This document shows, piece by piece, positions 34,314 through 43,492 of a stretch of DNA of 64,000 nt. Position 1 is the first letter of the stretch; each line of letters begins with the position of its first letter. The notes beneath the pieces are model-generated. The model searched no databases and had not been told where the DNA came from. It saw nothing but the letters and a program-made list of their open reading frames with translations. This stretch comes from Microbacterium sp. 70-16 (GTDB taxonomy: Bacteria; Actinomycetota; Actinomycetes; Actinomycetales; Microbacteriaceae): the NCBI RefSeq assembly GCF_001898315.1, contig NZ_MKTQ01000017.1:1-64000 (forward strand), in the 5' to 3' direction. Both the position numbers and the translations under genes were made by a program.

Positions 34314-34429
34314 GATGTTATAGGCCTGCCGATAACGATCGTTTTTGACGGGCTTCCGCGCCCAGAGCAAGGCGCATGGGGTGTGGAGTTGACCAGTGAG
34401 TGGCGGGTGTTTGTGATCGTTCTGTGTCG
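34314..34429. other. Spacer with palindromic AACGATCGTT motif
   Basis: The spacer after the AKR gene contains GATAACGATCGTTTTTG (near 34333), resembling the perfect 20-base palindrome CCGAAAACGATCGTTTTCGG near 8901-8920, on the other side of the redox cluster. No gene seen. Confidence 0.3.
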
Positions 34430-34696
34430 TTAGTTGCCGATGACGAGGATGCTTGCGGCGGCTTCTATGACGTCGTCTGTGATTGTTTCGAGGTCGTTGA
34501 TTTTGAGGACGCGGTTGATCTGTGGGAAGAGGCGTTCCAGCAGCCGGAAGTTGCCCCGGGTGATGCGTTCGATCGCTGCGATGGCTTGAGCGTCGGTGAA
34601 GTCGTCTGGGTCAAGGTTTCGGCCGAGGTGTTTCCAGTGTCTTTGGAGGACGAAGAGTAGTTCGTCGCGTCCGAGAGCTCGGTAGTGGTGGGAGAA
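34430..34696 (-). pseudogene. 3' fragment of a TniB-like AAA ATPase gene cut by IS3
   Basis: The minus-strand frame reads HHYRALGRDELLFVLQRHW, FTDAQAIAAIERITRGNFRL, LERLFPQINRVLKIN, and ends EAAASILVIGN followed by TAA. I recognise this as the C-terminal helical part of the ATP-binding partner of Mu/Tn5053-type transposases. It is truncated exactly at the left inverted repeat of the IS3 element (34697). The transposase partner is not present in the window. Confidence 0.6.
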
Positions 34697-34735
34697 TGAC
34701 TCGCCCCGGCGTGTCTGGAGAGTGTTTTGCTGGTG

Positions 34736-35680
34736 TCAGCCGGCTTGTTCGACCGGTTCGTTGCGAGCGTAGTCGAGTTGTTCGACCTCGAGGGGCGTGA
34801 GGTCGTCGATGGAGCCGTGGGTGCGTTCGGTGTTGAACCACAGCACCCAGGAGGCAGTGGCGGCCTCGACTTGGTCGACGTCGCGCCAGGGCCCTTCGTG
34901 GTGGATCAGCTCGGACTTGTACAGGCCGATCTGCGACTCCGCGAGGGAGTTGTCGTACGCGTCGCCGACGGACCCGACGGACGGGTCGATGCCTTCGTCG
35001 ATGAGCCGGTCGGTGAACGCGATCGACGTGTAGACGCTGCCCGCATCCGTGTGGTGCGTCAGTCCGGTGAACGCGGTGACGCCTTCACGTCGGCGCGCCC
35101 ATAGCGCCATGTCGAGACAGTCCAGCACCAGCGGCGTCGTCATGCTCGTCGCGGCCCGCCATCCCAGGATGCGTCGGGAGTGCGCGTCGAACACGAACGC
35201 GACGTACACCCATCCGGACCACGTCCACACGTACGTGAAGTCCGCGACCCACAGCTGGTTCGTGCGCAGCCGTGCGAAGTGGCGGTCAACGAGGTCGGCA
35301 GGTCTGGTCTGCCTCGGCTCCGTATCGACCGGACGCTTGCGTCTGCCGCGAACCACGCCAGCGATCCCCAACTCCCGCATGAGACGTTCGACCGTGCAGC
35401 GGGCGATGTCGTGCCCGTTGCGGCGCAACCGAAGCCACAGCTTGCGCGCGCCGAGGACCTTGCGTTGCTCCTGCCACGTGGCCAGGATGATCGGCTTCCA
35501 CCGCTCATCCGACACCGCCCGAGGCGACTGGCCGCGCCCTCTGGCGTCGTAGTACGTCGATGGGGCGATCTTCACGCCATGCTGGGTCAGCACCGTGCAG
35601 ATCGACTCGACACCCCATCGCAGCCCGCCGTCGGCGCGCTCCCTGTGCTCGTCGATGAAGACGACTATCTCTTGTGTGGC
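34736..35680 (-). pseudogene. IS3-family OrfB (DDE) separated from OrfA
   Basis: Catalytic integrase domain with WVADFTYVWTWSGWVYVAFV (first Asp), HHTDAGSVYTS (second) and the Glu in NSLAESQIGLYKSELI. The N-terminal HTH_21 part has KPIILATWQEQRKVLGARKL. The longest ATG frame starts at 35593, but the coding frame extends upstream (IVVFIDEHRERADGGLRWGV). In the intact element it would be made as an OrfAB frameshift product. The IS110 insertion removes that link. Confidence 0.8.
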
Positions 35681-35706
35681 CGGTCGAGTTCGGCGATGCT
35701 CCTATG

Positions 35707-36792
35707 TCAAGCCGCGGTGGCGAGAATGCTCTTCAGAGTCGTGTTCAGGGTGATCCGAGTGCGGTGGTCGCTCGTGGCTCGGGCTGCTTCGTCCTGACGG
35801 AGAGCGGTGAACACGCGGTCCGAGATCCGGCGCCGCAGCAGTCGGAGGGCCTCGACTCGAGTCTTGCCGGCACCGACCTGCTTCGCGAAGTAGACAGCAC
35901 CCTCGCCACCGAGGCGTTGCTGGGTCACCGCAGCCATATGGAGGGACGTGTTGATGCGTCGATTGCCGCCGCGCGAGAGCCGCACCTTCACGTTGTTGCC
36001 CGACCAGACCGGGATGGGCGCCGTGCCGTTGAACCGCGCGAACGCGTCCCTGCTCCTGAAACGGCTGACGCCGGCGGTCTCGCCGACGATCGCAGCTGCC
36101 CCAAGTACGCCCATGCCTGGGACGGCGAGGAGTGTCGGGTACTCGGCTCTCACGATTGCGGTGAGCTGTCGTTCAATAGCCGCGATCCGCTGGGTGAGAG
36201 TGATGATGTCGGCGAGCAGGTCGCGAGCGATCTCGGCGACCGCACCGTCGATTCCGGCGATCGCGTCGGTGATCTGGTCGAAGACGGTCGCCCGTCGAAT
36301 TCCTCGTGATGGGACCTCGAGGTCTGGCACGAGTTCGTGCAGGAACCAGCGCAGTTTTGCCTGCAATCCGGTGCGATGCTCGACGAGTCTCTTGCGGTGA
36401 TCGGAGAAGAGCTTCAGGTCGCGATCCGGTCCGGCGAGGTGAGCGGTCGGGAGATTGTCTTCGCGCAACGCGACGCGCGCGACGGCCTCCGCGTCGATCG
36501 GATCGGACTTTCCTGGTTCTCGGGATGACCTCCGCATACCGGCCATCAACCGGGTATGCACCCGCAGCACCTGATGGCCGGCGAGCAACAGGCTCGCCTC
36601 CAGAGCGCGGGTGAGGTGACGGCAGTCCTCGACCGCGACCTTCACCATGCCGAACTCGTCGAGCCACTCGAGGATTCGGATGTGACCCGCCTTCCGAGCA
36701 GGGACCGTAAGCGCGGCGATTCGCTTGCCGACCTCGTCGATCGCGACGAGCGTGTAACTGTCCTTGTGAGCGTCGATACCAACCGTGATCAT
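35707..36792 (-). CDS. IS110-family DEDD transposase, 361 aa
   Basis: RuvC-like N-terminal domain: VGIDAHKDSYTLVAIDE, VEDCRHLTRALEASL and GKSDPIDAEAVARVAL. C-terminal Transposase_20 domain: LLAVPGMGVLGAAAIVGE, AFARFNGTAPIPVWSGNN with the candidate catalytic Ser, and RLSRGGNRRINTSLHMAAV. Full length. The ATG at 36792 (MITVGIDAHK) fits the family; the longer frame upstream is non-coding IS end. Confidence 0.92.
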   Translation of the reverse strand: MITVGIDAHKDSYTLVAIDEVGKRIAALTVPARKAGHIRILEWLDEFGMVKVAVEDCRHLTRALEASLLLAGHQVLRVHTRLMAGMRRSSREPGKSDPIDAEAVARVALREDNLPTAHLAGPDRDLKLFSDHRKRLVEHRTGLQAKLRWFLHELVPDLEVPSRGIRRATVFDQITDAIAGIDGAVAEIARDLLADIITLTQRIAAIERQLTAIVRAEYPTLLAVPGMGVLGAAAIVGETAGVSRFRSRDAFARFNGTAPIPVWSGNNVKVRLSRGGNRRINTSLHMAAVTQQRLGGEGAVYFAKQVGAGKTRVEALRLLRRRISDRVFTALRQDEAARATSDHRTRITLNTTLKSILATAA

Positions 36793-36996
36793 GCCGACTC
36801 CTTTGTCGTTCCACCAATGACGACCCGACGCTCGGCGGCCGATGGGCACGCCTCAATCGAGCACGACGGCAGTCGCGCAGGCTCCCTATCAGGCCACATC
36901 GGTCACCGAGCGTCGGCGTCGACGGGGCGGCACATCGCGGAATAGCCACCATCCAAGATGGAGCAGCGAAGAAAAGAGCCAACCCCGCCGACCGCT
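36793..36996 (-). ncRNA. Possible bridge RNA region of the IS110 element
   Basis: Non-coding end 5' of the transposase. In IS110-family elements the long non-coding end adjoining the recombinase start encodes the structured bridge RNA, which base-pairs with target and donor DNA. I cannot fold it reliably here, so the call rests on position only. Confidence 0.4.
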
Positions 36997-37305
36997 CTAT
37001 CGTGACATTGACGCGAAGAAAGCTGATGCTGCCTTCAAGATCTCGTTCGCACGACGAAGCTCGGCGTTCTCACGCTTGAGGCGCTTGATCTCCACCGCTG
37101 CGTCGGTCGTGACGCCAGGCCGGTCGCCGGCATCGACTTGCTGGCGGCGAATCCAGGTGCGGATCGTCTCGGGCGATCCCACACCGAGCATCTGCGCCAC
37201 CGCGCTCATCGCCTGATACTCGCTCGGATAGTCGGATCGCACCTCGGCGACCATACGGACAGCGCGCTCACGAAGCTCGCGCGGGTACTTACTGGGACGT
37301 CCCAT
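36997..37305 (-). CDS. IS3-family OrfA (HTH), 102 aa, of the interrupted element
   Basis: MGRPSKYPRELRERAVRMVA, then the helix-turn-helix VAQMLGVGSPETIRTWIRRQ and the coiled coil IKRLKRENAELRRANEILKA. The last few codons (SMSR) belong to the inserted IS110 sequence. It is probably non-functional without its orfB frame. Confidence 0.82.
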   Translation of the reverse strand: MGRPSKYPRELRERAVRMVAEVRSDYPSEYQAMSAVAQMLGVGSPETIRTWIRRQQVDAGDRPGVTTDAAVEIKRLKRENAELRRANEILKAASAFFASMSR

Positions 37306-37356
37306 GAGACAGATCCTTCCAAGGAATCCTGTCTCCGGACACGCCGGGGCGAGTCA

Positions 37357-38789
37357 ATGGTCGCGCGTCGATGGATGAATCCATGGTCACGGGCGAATCC
37401 CGTACGGTCACTCGCGGCACGGGCGACACGGTCACGGCGGGCACTGTCGCCACCGATTCCGGGTTGCGTGTCGAGATCACCGCGACCGGTGACGACACCA
37501 CCCTCGCGGGCATTCAGCGGCTGGTGACCGAAGCGCAGAGCTCGTCCTCTCGCGCCCAGCGTCTCGCCGACACCGCCGCGGGGTGGCTGTTCTGGTTCGC
37601 GCTGGGATCTGCGGCCATCACCGCGATCGTGTGGATATTGGTGGGCTTCCCGGATGCCGCGGTCATCCGCACGATCACCGTCTTGGTGATTGCCTGCCCC
37701 CACGCGCTCGGTCTTGCCATCCCTCTGGTCGTGTCGATCGCGACCGAGCGCGCCGCGCGCGGCGGGGTGCTCGTCAAGGACCGTCTGGCGTTGGAGAGCA
37801 TGCGCACCGTTGACACGGTGCTGTTCGACAAGACCGGGACCCTCACGAAGGGCGAGCCCCGCGTCTCCGAAGTGTCAGTCACCGACGGTCGTGACGCAGA
37901 CCAGGTGCTCGCCCTCGCTGCCGCCGCCGAGGTAGACAGTGAGCACCCTCTGGCGAAGGCCATTGTCCGTGCCGCTGCCGACAAGAAGCTCACGGTGCCC
38001 GGAAGCCGTGACTTCACCTCGTCTCCCGCCGTTGGCGTCACCGCAACCGTGGACGGCACCACCGTCCGGGTGGGTGGACCGCACCTCCTCACCGAAGAGA
38101 ACGCAGATGAGCTTCCCGTCGTAGACCAGTGGCGTGCCGATGGCGCGATCATCCTCCATGTCGTTCAGGATGGGGACGTCATCGGTGCGCTGAAGCTCGC
38201 CGACGAGGTGCGTTCGGAGTCGCGCGAAGCGGTCGACGCGCTGCACGTCTTGGGCGTGCAGGTGGTCATGATCACCGGAGACGCCGAGGCCGTCGCACAT
38301 GCCGTCGCGCAGGATCTCGGCATCGACCGGGTCTTCGCCGGCGTGCGCCCCGAAGACAAGGCCGCGAAGGTCCAAGAGCTGCAGAAAGAGGGCCGGAAGG
38401 TCGCGATGGTCGGCGACGGCGTCAATGACGCCCCCGCCCTCGCGCAGGCCGACGTCGGGCTCGCCATCGGAGCGGGCACGGATGTGGCGATCGCCTCGGC
38501 TGGGGTCATCCTCGCCAGCGACGACCCCCGCTCTGTGCTCTCCGTGATCGAGCTGTCCCGTGCGGCGTATCGGAAGATGAAGCAGAACCTCTGGTGGGCC
38601 GCGGCCTACAACCTCATCTCCGTCCCCCTCGCCGCCGGCGTCCTCGCACCCATCGGGTTCATCCTGCCGATGTCGGTCGGCGCGATCCTAATGTCGCTGT
38701 CCACGATCGTCGTCGCCCTCAACGCCCAGCTGCTGCGACGCCTCGACCTCAGGCCGGAGACCACGACCCGGACCATCCTCGACCGATGA
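37357..38789 (+). pseudogene. CopB-like heavy-metal P-type ATPase gene, 5'-truncated by IS3
   Basis: Starts abruptly inside the actuator domain (DESMVTGES, the TGES phosphatase motif), then TM segments with the CPH metal motif (VLVIACPHALGLAIPLVVS), DKTGTLTKGEP phosphorylation site, SEHPLAKAI (HP motif), GVRPEDKAAKV and MVGDGVNDAPALAQADVG. CPH marks P1B-3, copper (CopB-like). The first four TM helices and most of the A-domain are missing, so transport is not expected. An ATG at 37371 could still give a 472-residue fragment. Confidence 0.85.
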
Positions 38790-38938
38790 CCATGACGAAC
38801 CCGGAGGACGTGATGGCCGACGCCATTGAACCCGCAACGGCCTGCGACCACGGTGAAAACGGCTACAGCAGCGACAACGTCCGCTACCTCGCCCCCCTTA
38901 TTCGTGAGGTCCTCCCTGACCTCTTCGCAAGACCCTAA
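38786..38938 (+). CDS. Small hypothetical protein, 50 aa (possibly a clipped CsoR N-terminus)
   Basis: ATG overlaps the ATPase stop (ATGA). MTNPEDVMADAIEPATACDH is followed by GYSSDNVRYLAPL. HGYSxDxxxYLxRL is how many copper-responsive CsoR repressors begin, but here RRIEGQVRG is replaced by IREVLPDLFARP and a stop. It may be a decayed repressor gene downstream of the copper ATPase, or an unrelated small protein. Weak evidence. Confidence 0.35.
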   Translation: MTMTNPEDVMADAIEPATACDHGENGYSSDNVRYLAPLIREVLPDLFARP

Positions 38939-38982
38939 CAACTCGCATTCTGTTCGCCAACCGGTGAGGACTGGCGTGAGGA

Positions 38983-39144
38983 CTACTTCATCTCGCCGTT
39001 CTGATCGGCGTGCTCTTCCGCACGGAGTCTCTCACGATCGTCCTTTAGACCATCGCGCACACCCTTGCGGACGGCACCGTAGACGGCGTAAGCCAACACC
39101 CCAATGGTGACGGCGGTCAGGGCGAGCAATGACAAGGGGTCCAT
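38983..39144 (-). CDS. Small single-TM protein, 53 aa
   Basis: MDPLSLLALTAVTIGVLAYA begins a single N-terminal membrane anchor. A strongly charged tail follows (GVRDGLKDDRERLRAEEHAD). A good GGAGGAG ribosome binding site lies before the ATG at 39144. No family recognised. Confidence 0.55.
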   Translation of the reverse strand: MDPLSLLALTAVTIGVLAYAVYGAVRKGVRDGLKDDRERLRAEEHADQNGEMK

Positions 39145-39608
39145 AGGCTCTCCTCCAAATTTCGGTTCACTGTACGCCGTCGGCCGTCGCGGGCTGAGGC
39201 TCGTAGTCATGTCGTTCGGCCTCGTGGGCGGGCGTCACCAGAAGGCCGAAATGAACGCACAAGAGGCTGCAACTGTTGAGAGACAGAGGCGTTTGGTCGC
39301 GCCGCATCCGATACCCCGCCCGGACGGGTGACGGTCCGTCTGTATGCGGACGGATCTCGGGCATTCTCTTCGATGGAGGTCCCTGTCGAGCAGGCCAACG
39401 CCGATGATCAGATCAGCCCATATTCGATCCAAGGAGGCAGCTACTCATCCGCCGCCCCGCCGCGACGAATGCAGAGCACCACCATGCTGCGGACATCGCA
39501 CCCATCGGCACGTCGCGGTCGGAGACGGCTCGTGGACGAAGCAGCTGACATCTGCTCGCCGATCGTCTCTCATCCTGGTCTCATGATCGGGGTTCTAACG
39601 TCACTGTC
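39145..39608. other. Gene-free stretch upstream of the ABC transporter operon
   Basis: About 460 bases with only short, atypical open frames. It presumably contains the promoters for the small TM gene and for the ABC operon. I see no clear repeat or operator. Confidence 0.4.
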
Positions 39609-40346
39609 ATGAGAGATTCAGCGATCGTCCTGACGCGGCTCAGCCGCAGGTTCGGGGCCACACCCGCGGTCACCGATGTGAGTGTCGAGATCCCGGCGGG
39701 CGAGATCTTCGGCCTGCTCGGCCACAACGGGGCGGGCAAGACGACGACGGTCAACATGCTGACCACCCTGCTTCCGCCGACGTCGGGAGACGCGGTGGTC
39801 GGAGGGAAGAGCATCATCGCGGATGCTGCGGCGGTGCGCAGTCTGATCGGCTATCTGCCGGAGAACGTGCAGTTCTACGACAATCTGACGCTGGTGGAGA
39901 ATCTGCAGTTCTTCGGTCGACTGTCGGGGTTGCGCCGCCCGGATGCACGGATCGCGGATGTTCTGCGGTTCCTGGACTTCACGGGGCACGACAGCCAACG
40001 GCTGGGCACGTTCAGCAAGGGTATGCGTCAGCGGGTAGGGATCGCACAGGCGATCCTGCACGCCCCGGCCGTTCTCTTTCTGGACGAGCCGACGTCTGGC
40101 CTGGACCCGGAGGGCGTCCGAACCCTGCGCGAGACGATCGTGCGACTGAACAAGGAACTCGGGCTGACAGTGTTCATGAACACGCATCTGCTCTCAGAGG
40201 TCACCCGCACGTGCACCAGCATCGGCATCCTCAATCAAGGACGCCTGGTGCACCATGACACGGTCGCGAGCACTCTGGCGGCGTATCCCGAAGAGCAGTC
40301 GTTGGAGGAGATCTTCTTCCAGCTGGAGCGGGCCGGGACACCGTGA
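39609..40346 (+). CDS. ABC transporter ATP-binding protein, 245 aa
   Basis: ATPase of an ABC-2 exporter. Walker A LLGHNGAGKTTTVNML, Q-loop LPENVQF, signature FSKGMRQRVGIAQA, Walker B AVLFLDEPTSGLDP and H-loop NTHLLSEV. Similar to NosF/CcmA-type subunits. Its stop overlaps the GTG of the permease gene. No clear ribosome binding site before the ATG, so possibly leaderless. Substrate unknown. Confidence 0.92.
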   Translation: MRDSAIVLTRLSRRFGATPAVTDVSVEIPAGEIFGLLGHNGAGKTTTVNMLTTLLPPTSGDAVVGGKSIIADAAAVRSLIGYLPENVQFYDNLTLVENLQFFGRLSGLRRPDARIADVLRFLDFTGHDSQRLGTFSKGMRQRVGIAQAILHAPAVLFLDEPTSGLDPEGVRTLRETIVRLNKELGLTVFMNTHLLSEVTRTCTSIGILNQGRLVHHDTVASTLAAYPEEQSLEEIFFQLERAGTP

Positions 40347-41242
40347 ATGGCTTCTGGACGAGCGCCCGGCATGAGGTGCTCAGCATCACCCGCGCACGCA
40401 TCGCACTATTGCTACTGATGGTGTTCGTCGGCATGGTGTCCGTGTCTGCGATTATCGGATGGATCACCACGCGTACCGTCACCTCCGTGTATGAGGGCAT
40501 CCTCGCGGCGGGTCTGACCGCCGCGCCCAACCCGTTCACTGACGTGGCCCCGCTGTACTACGCACGTAACTCGGCGATCTACGTTGTCTTGATCGGGTGC
40601 CTCATGGCGATCGTCCTCGGCGCGCAGGCCACGCTCCGCGACCGCAAGCAGGGCACCTCCATCCTGGTGCTCACCCGCCCTCTCGCCATCCAGGCGCGTC
40701 TGCTCGGGCAGCTGGCCGGGATCGGGCTGGTCCTTGCCACGGTGTCACTGGTGAGCACCCTGATCAGCTGGGTCTCGATCGCGATCATCACCGGAACCCC
40801 CCTCGGCGGGGACCTCACCGCCCGGCTGGTGGGCTTCGCGGGCACGTCGTGGTTGCTGCTGATGGTCTTCGCGATCATCGGGATGATCTCCGGCCTGTTC
40901 GCCCGCCGCGAGAGCACCGCCTTCCTTGTGCCGTTCGTGGTGTGGAGCGGAATCACATTCGTGCTGCCCCAGTTGGGCTCCGCCGCCCGGCCTGTGGCAC
41001 TGCTGAACCCCGTGCCGGCTGTTCCCGTCGCGGGGGACTCGTTCTCGGTCCTGTCCGCGTTGACCGGCCCGCTCGCGATCACTGAACAGTTCAAGACGAC
41101 CGCGAGCGTGCTGCTCCAGAACGACCTGGTGGTCGGCAGCGCCGGGGCCGGTGTCCTCGTCCTGGCGATATTCCTGCTCGCGGGCCTGATCGCGATCACC
41201 GTGATCCCTCGACGAAAGATCCGGAGTGCCCTTCATGACTGA
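40343..41242 (+). CDS. ABC-2 type permease, 299 aa
   Basis: About six TM helices, NosY-like. Examples: IALLLLMVFVGMVSVSAIIG, YVVLIGCLMAIVLGAQATLR followed by DRKQGTSILVLTRPL (the typical cytosolic loop), and GAGVLVLAIFLLAGLIAITV. The GTG start overlaps the ATPase stop. Forms a heterodimeric pore with the next gene product. Confidence 0.85.
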   Translation: MNGFWTSARHEVLSITRARIALLLLMVFVGMVSVSAIIGWITTRTVTSVYEGILAAGLTAAPNPFTDVAPLYYARNSAIYVVLIGCLMAIVLGAQATLRDRKQGTSILVLTRPLAIQARLLGQLAGIGLVLATVSLVSTLISWVSIAIITGTPLGGDLTARLVGFAGTSWLLLMVFAIIGMISGLFARRESTAFLVPFVVWSGITFVLPQLGSAARPVALLNPVPAVPVAGDSFSVLSALTGPLAITEQFKTTASVLLQNDLVVGSAGAGVLVLAIFLLAGLIAITVIPRRKIRSALHD

Positions 41243-42206
41243 CATCGCCACGGTGGCCCGCAAAGAGATCCTGGAACTGCGCCGCGACCGCCTTTTCCTC
41301 ATCCTGATCGGCTTCCTCGCCGTCGTCACCGTGATCTCGGTCGCGGTGGGCGCCGCCGACTTCCGGGCGCAGCTGGACGCCTACACCCTGTACGTCGCAG
41401 ACGTCACTGCCAGCGGCTCCGGTGTGACGCCCGCCGCCCCGCAGCTGTTCCCCCTGCAACTACTGCGAGGTGGGATGGAGTACCTCGAGATCCTCGGGGC
41501 GCTGTTCGCGATCGTGTTGGGTTACGCCACCATTGCGAAAGAGAAGCATCGCGGGACGTTGCCGCTGCTGCTCAGCCGCCCCGTGCAGCGCTTCGCGCTG
41601 GCCGGCGGCAAGATCGCAGCCCTTGCGACGATATGGGGACTGGTCGTGCTGGGCCTGGCGATCGTCTCCGCCATCGCGGTCACCACCATCGGCGGGGGAA
41701 CCCTGACCGGAACCGACCTGGCCCGGCTCGCAGTCAGTTGCGGCTTCGCCTGGTTGTACCTGGTGTTCTGGTCGGCCATCGCGATCGCTGTCACTGTGCT
41801 CACTAGGCAGCTCAGCGCCGGACTGATCATCAGCCTGCTGGTCTGGCTGACCTTCGTGCTGCTCATACCCCAGATCGGCGACACGATGGACCCGGACAAT
41901 CAGGTCCCGGGCGGGCTGTTCGCCGCGTTGCAGATTCAGAAACCGGATGAGCTGGCCGTGCTCGCCCAGTTCGCACGCTTCGACAGCATCCGCAACGGAC
42001 TGGAAGTGTCCTCGGTTACCAAGCACTTCGAACGGATCGCGTTCGCGTTTCTGGGGATCAAGGGCCAGTACAACCAACAACCACTGCCCGTGGTGTGGAT
42101 GGCGATGCTGCCCTACATCCTCACGCTCACCGCCGCGACCGTCGCCTCCATCACTATCGCCAGCGCCGTCACCACCCGGCGCGCTCTGCAAAGGAAACAA
42201 TCATGA
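41235..42206 (+). CDS. ABC-2 type permease, second subunit, 323 aa
   Basis: Membrane protein with MTDIATVARKEILELRRDRL at the N-terminus and a first helix FLILIGFLAVVTVISVAVGA. The loop YATIAKEKHRGTLPLLLSRP matches the RExGT-like motif of ABC-2 permeases. A long extracytoplasmic loop lies after the first helix. Overlaps both neighbours. Confidence 0.85.
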   Translation: MTDIATVARKEILELRRDRLFLILIGFLAVVTVISVAVGAADFRAQLDAYTLYVADVTASGSGVTPAAPQLFPLQLLRGGMEYLEILGALFAIVLGYATIAKEKHRGTLPLLLSRPVQRFALAGGKIAALATIWGLVVLGLAIVSAIAVTTIGGGTLTGTDLARLAVSCGFAWLYLVFWSAIAIAVTVLTRQLSAGLIISLLVWLTFVLLIPQIGDTMDPDNQVPGGLFAALQIQKPDELAVLAQFARFDSIRNGLEVSSVTKHFERIAFAFLGIKGQYNQQPLPVVWMAMLPYILTLTAATVASITIASAVTTRRALQRKQS

Positions 42207-42778
42207 ACACCAAAAACCTGATCCCTTTCGTCGCCGCAATGGTCCTGACCGCCGGCGTCCTCACCGGCTGCCAAGCTGCCACCGGCACCGCCCTGGCGAC
42301 CCCCGGTGCCTCTGCCAGCGCGACACCGGGCTCCAACTCCGTGCTGCCGGTCGCGTCCAACCCGATCAGCAACACCAGCACGGCACCAGGTCTGAGTATC
42401 GCCTCGGCGGCCGTGGAGGACCTCGTCGACCCGGCCACCGGGAAGGCGATGGATGACCGGCTGCAGATCACGTTGACCAACAGCACCAGCACACCCTTGA
42501 CCAACGTCGAGATCTACTATCAGATGACCGATGTCACCACCCAACAGTCTGAGGGGTACTACATGGCACTTGATGACGTGACAATTCCTGCCCAGGACGA
42601 GACGACCGTGTACTTCGACAACGGCACCGAGCCCGGGCACTTCCCCGAGAACACCTTCAGCCTGTACCGCACGTCCACCAACCAGGTCGATTTCGTCATC
42701 CAGGCCAGCGCCGACGGCGTTCAGGTCGCTACCGCGAACGCATCGAAAGGGGCCGGTACCGGTGAACAGCCCGACTGA
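42203..42778 (+). CDS. Lipoprotein with Ig-like domain, 191 aa
   Basis: Signal peptide and lipobox (AAMVLTAGVLTGC), Ser/Thr/Ala-rich linker, then a beta-rich domain (RLQITLTNSTSTPLTNVEIY, IPAQDETTVYFDNG) resembling DUF4352/FixG-C-like Ig folds. Probably a surface partner of the ABC transporter. AAGGAA precedes the ATG, which overlaps the permease stop. Confidence 0.75.
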   Translation: MNTKNLIPFVAAMVLTAGVLTGCQAATGTALATPGASASATPGSNSVLPVASNPISNTSTAPGLSIASAAVEDLVDPATGKAMDDRLQITLTNSTSTPLTNVEIYYQMTDVTTQQSEGYYMALDDVTIPAQDETTVYFDNGTEPGHFPENTFSLYRTSTNQVDFVIQASADGVQVATANASKGAGTGEQPD

Positions 42779-42811
42779 CCGACGCCCCGGCCTGCGGCAG
42801 GCGGGTGCCCG

Positions 42812-43492
42812 GTGAGGATTCTCGTCGTCGAGGATGACGTCGCGCTCGGCGACGTCATCCGCCGCGCCCTCGCTGAGACCGGGTATGCCGTCACCATCGC
42901 CGGAACCGCTCCGGGCGGGATCGAAGCATTCGAGATCGACACGTACGACCTGGTCGTCCTGGATCTGATGCTCCCCGGACTGCCGGACGGCGGCATGGGC
43001 GTCTGTCGGCGCATCCGCGAGATCAACCACGACACGCCGGTGCTGATGCTGACCGCGCTGGACTCGATGCGCTCCAAGGTCGCGGGGCTGGACGCGGGCG
43101 CCGATGATTACATCGTCAAACCGTTCCACCTGGTCGAGTTGTTGGCCCGTACCCGGGCGCTGCTGCGCCGCGCGCCGCGCGCACAGCCGCCGGTGCTCAC
43201 CGCCCAGGGCGTCACCCTGATTCCCTCCACACAGACGGCGATCCGCGATGGGCGTACCATCGACCTCACCCCCAAGGAGTATGCGGTCCTGGAGTACCTG
43301 ATGCGCAACGCAGGTACGATCATCAGTTCCACCGAACTGATCGACCATGCCTGGGACAGCAACTACGAGGGGTTCAGCAACGTCGTGCAAACGTACATCC
43401 GCTACCTTCGCCAAAAGCTGTCCACGCCCGGTGAATCCGACATCATCCAGACTCGCCGGGGCGCCGGTTATCTGATCGCGGCAGACGAATGA
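42812..43492 (+). CDS. OmpR-family response regulator, 226 aa
   Basis: Receiver domain with acidic pocket EDD (residues 7-9), phosphoacceptor Asp in LVVLDLMLPG and Lys in DDYIVKPFH. The C-terminal winged helix has TPKEYAVLEYLMRNAG and VVQTYIRYLRQKL. GTG start. Its stop overlaps the kinase start. The pair probably regulates the adjacent ABC transporter and PepSY genes. Confidence 0.92.
   Translation: MRILVVEDDVALGDVIRRALAETGYAVTIAGTAPGGIEAFEIDTYDLVVLDLMLPGLPDGGMGVCRRIREINHDTPVLMLTALDSMRSKVAGLDAGADDYIVKPFHLVELLARTRALLRRAPRAQPPVLTAQGVTLIPSTQTAIRDGRTIDLTPKEYAVLEYLMRNAGTIISSTELIDHAWDSNYEGFSNVVQTYIRYLRQKLSTPGESDIIQTRRGAGYLIAADE

Larger units (their letters stand above)
35697..37012 (-). mobile_element. 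IS110-family insertion sequence inside IS3
   Basis: About 1.3 kb between the displaced halves of the IS3 orfA/orfB overlap. orfA breaks after EILKAASAFFA, and the sequence on the other side resumes with AELDRP. The ends lack obvious inverted repeats, as is normal for IS110, and the exact borders are estimated. About 200 bases upstream of the transposase start (36793-37012) are non-coding and are where IS110-family bridge RNAs are encoded. Confidence 0.7.
34697..37356 (-). mobile_element. IS3-family element interrupted by an IS110 element
   Basis: The terminal inverted repeats are nearly identical: TGACTCGCCCCGGCGTGTCT from 34697 and TGACTCGCCCCGGCGTGTCC read inward from 37356. orfA (36997-37305) and orfB (34736 to about 35680) lie at opposite ends with an IS110 element between them, so the IS3 copy is inactive. 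The left flank is a TniB-like gene and the right flank a copper ATPase gene. There is no shared target duplication. Confidence 0.8.

Noticed and set aside
42113..43414. Minus-strand open frame of 433 codons
   Set aside because: Shadow of the permease, lipoprotein and response regulator genes in high-GC DNA.
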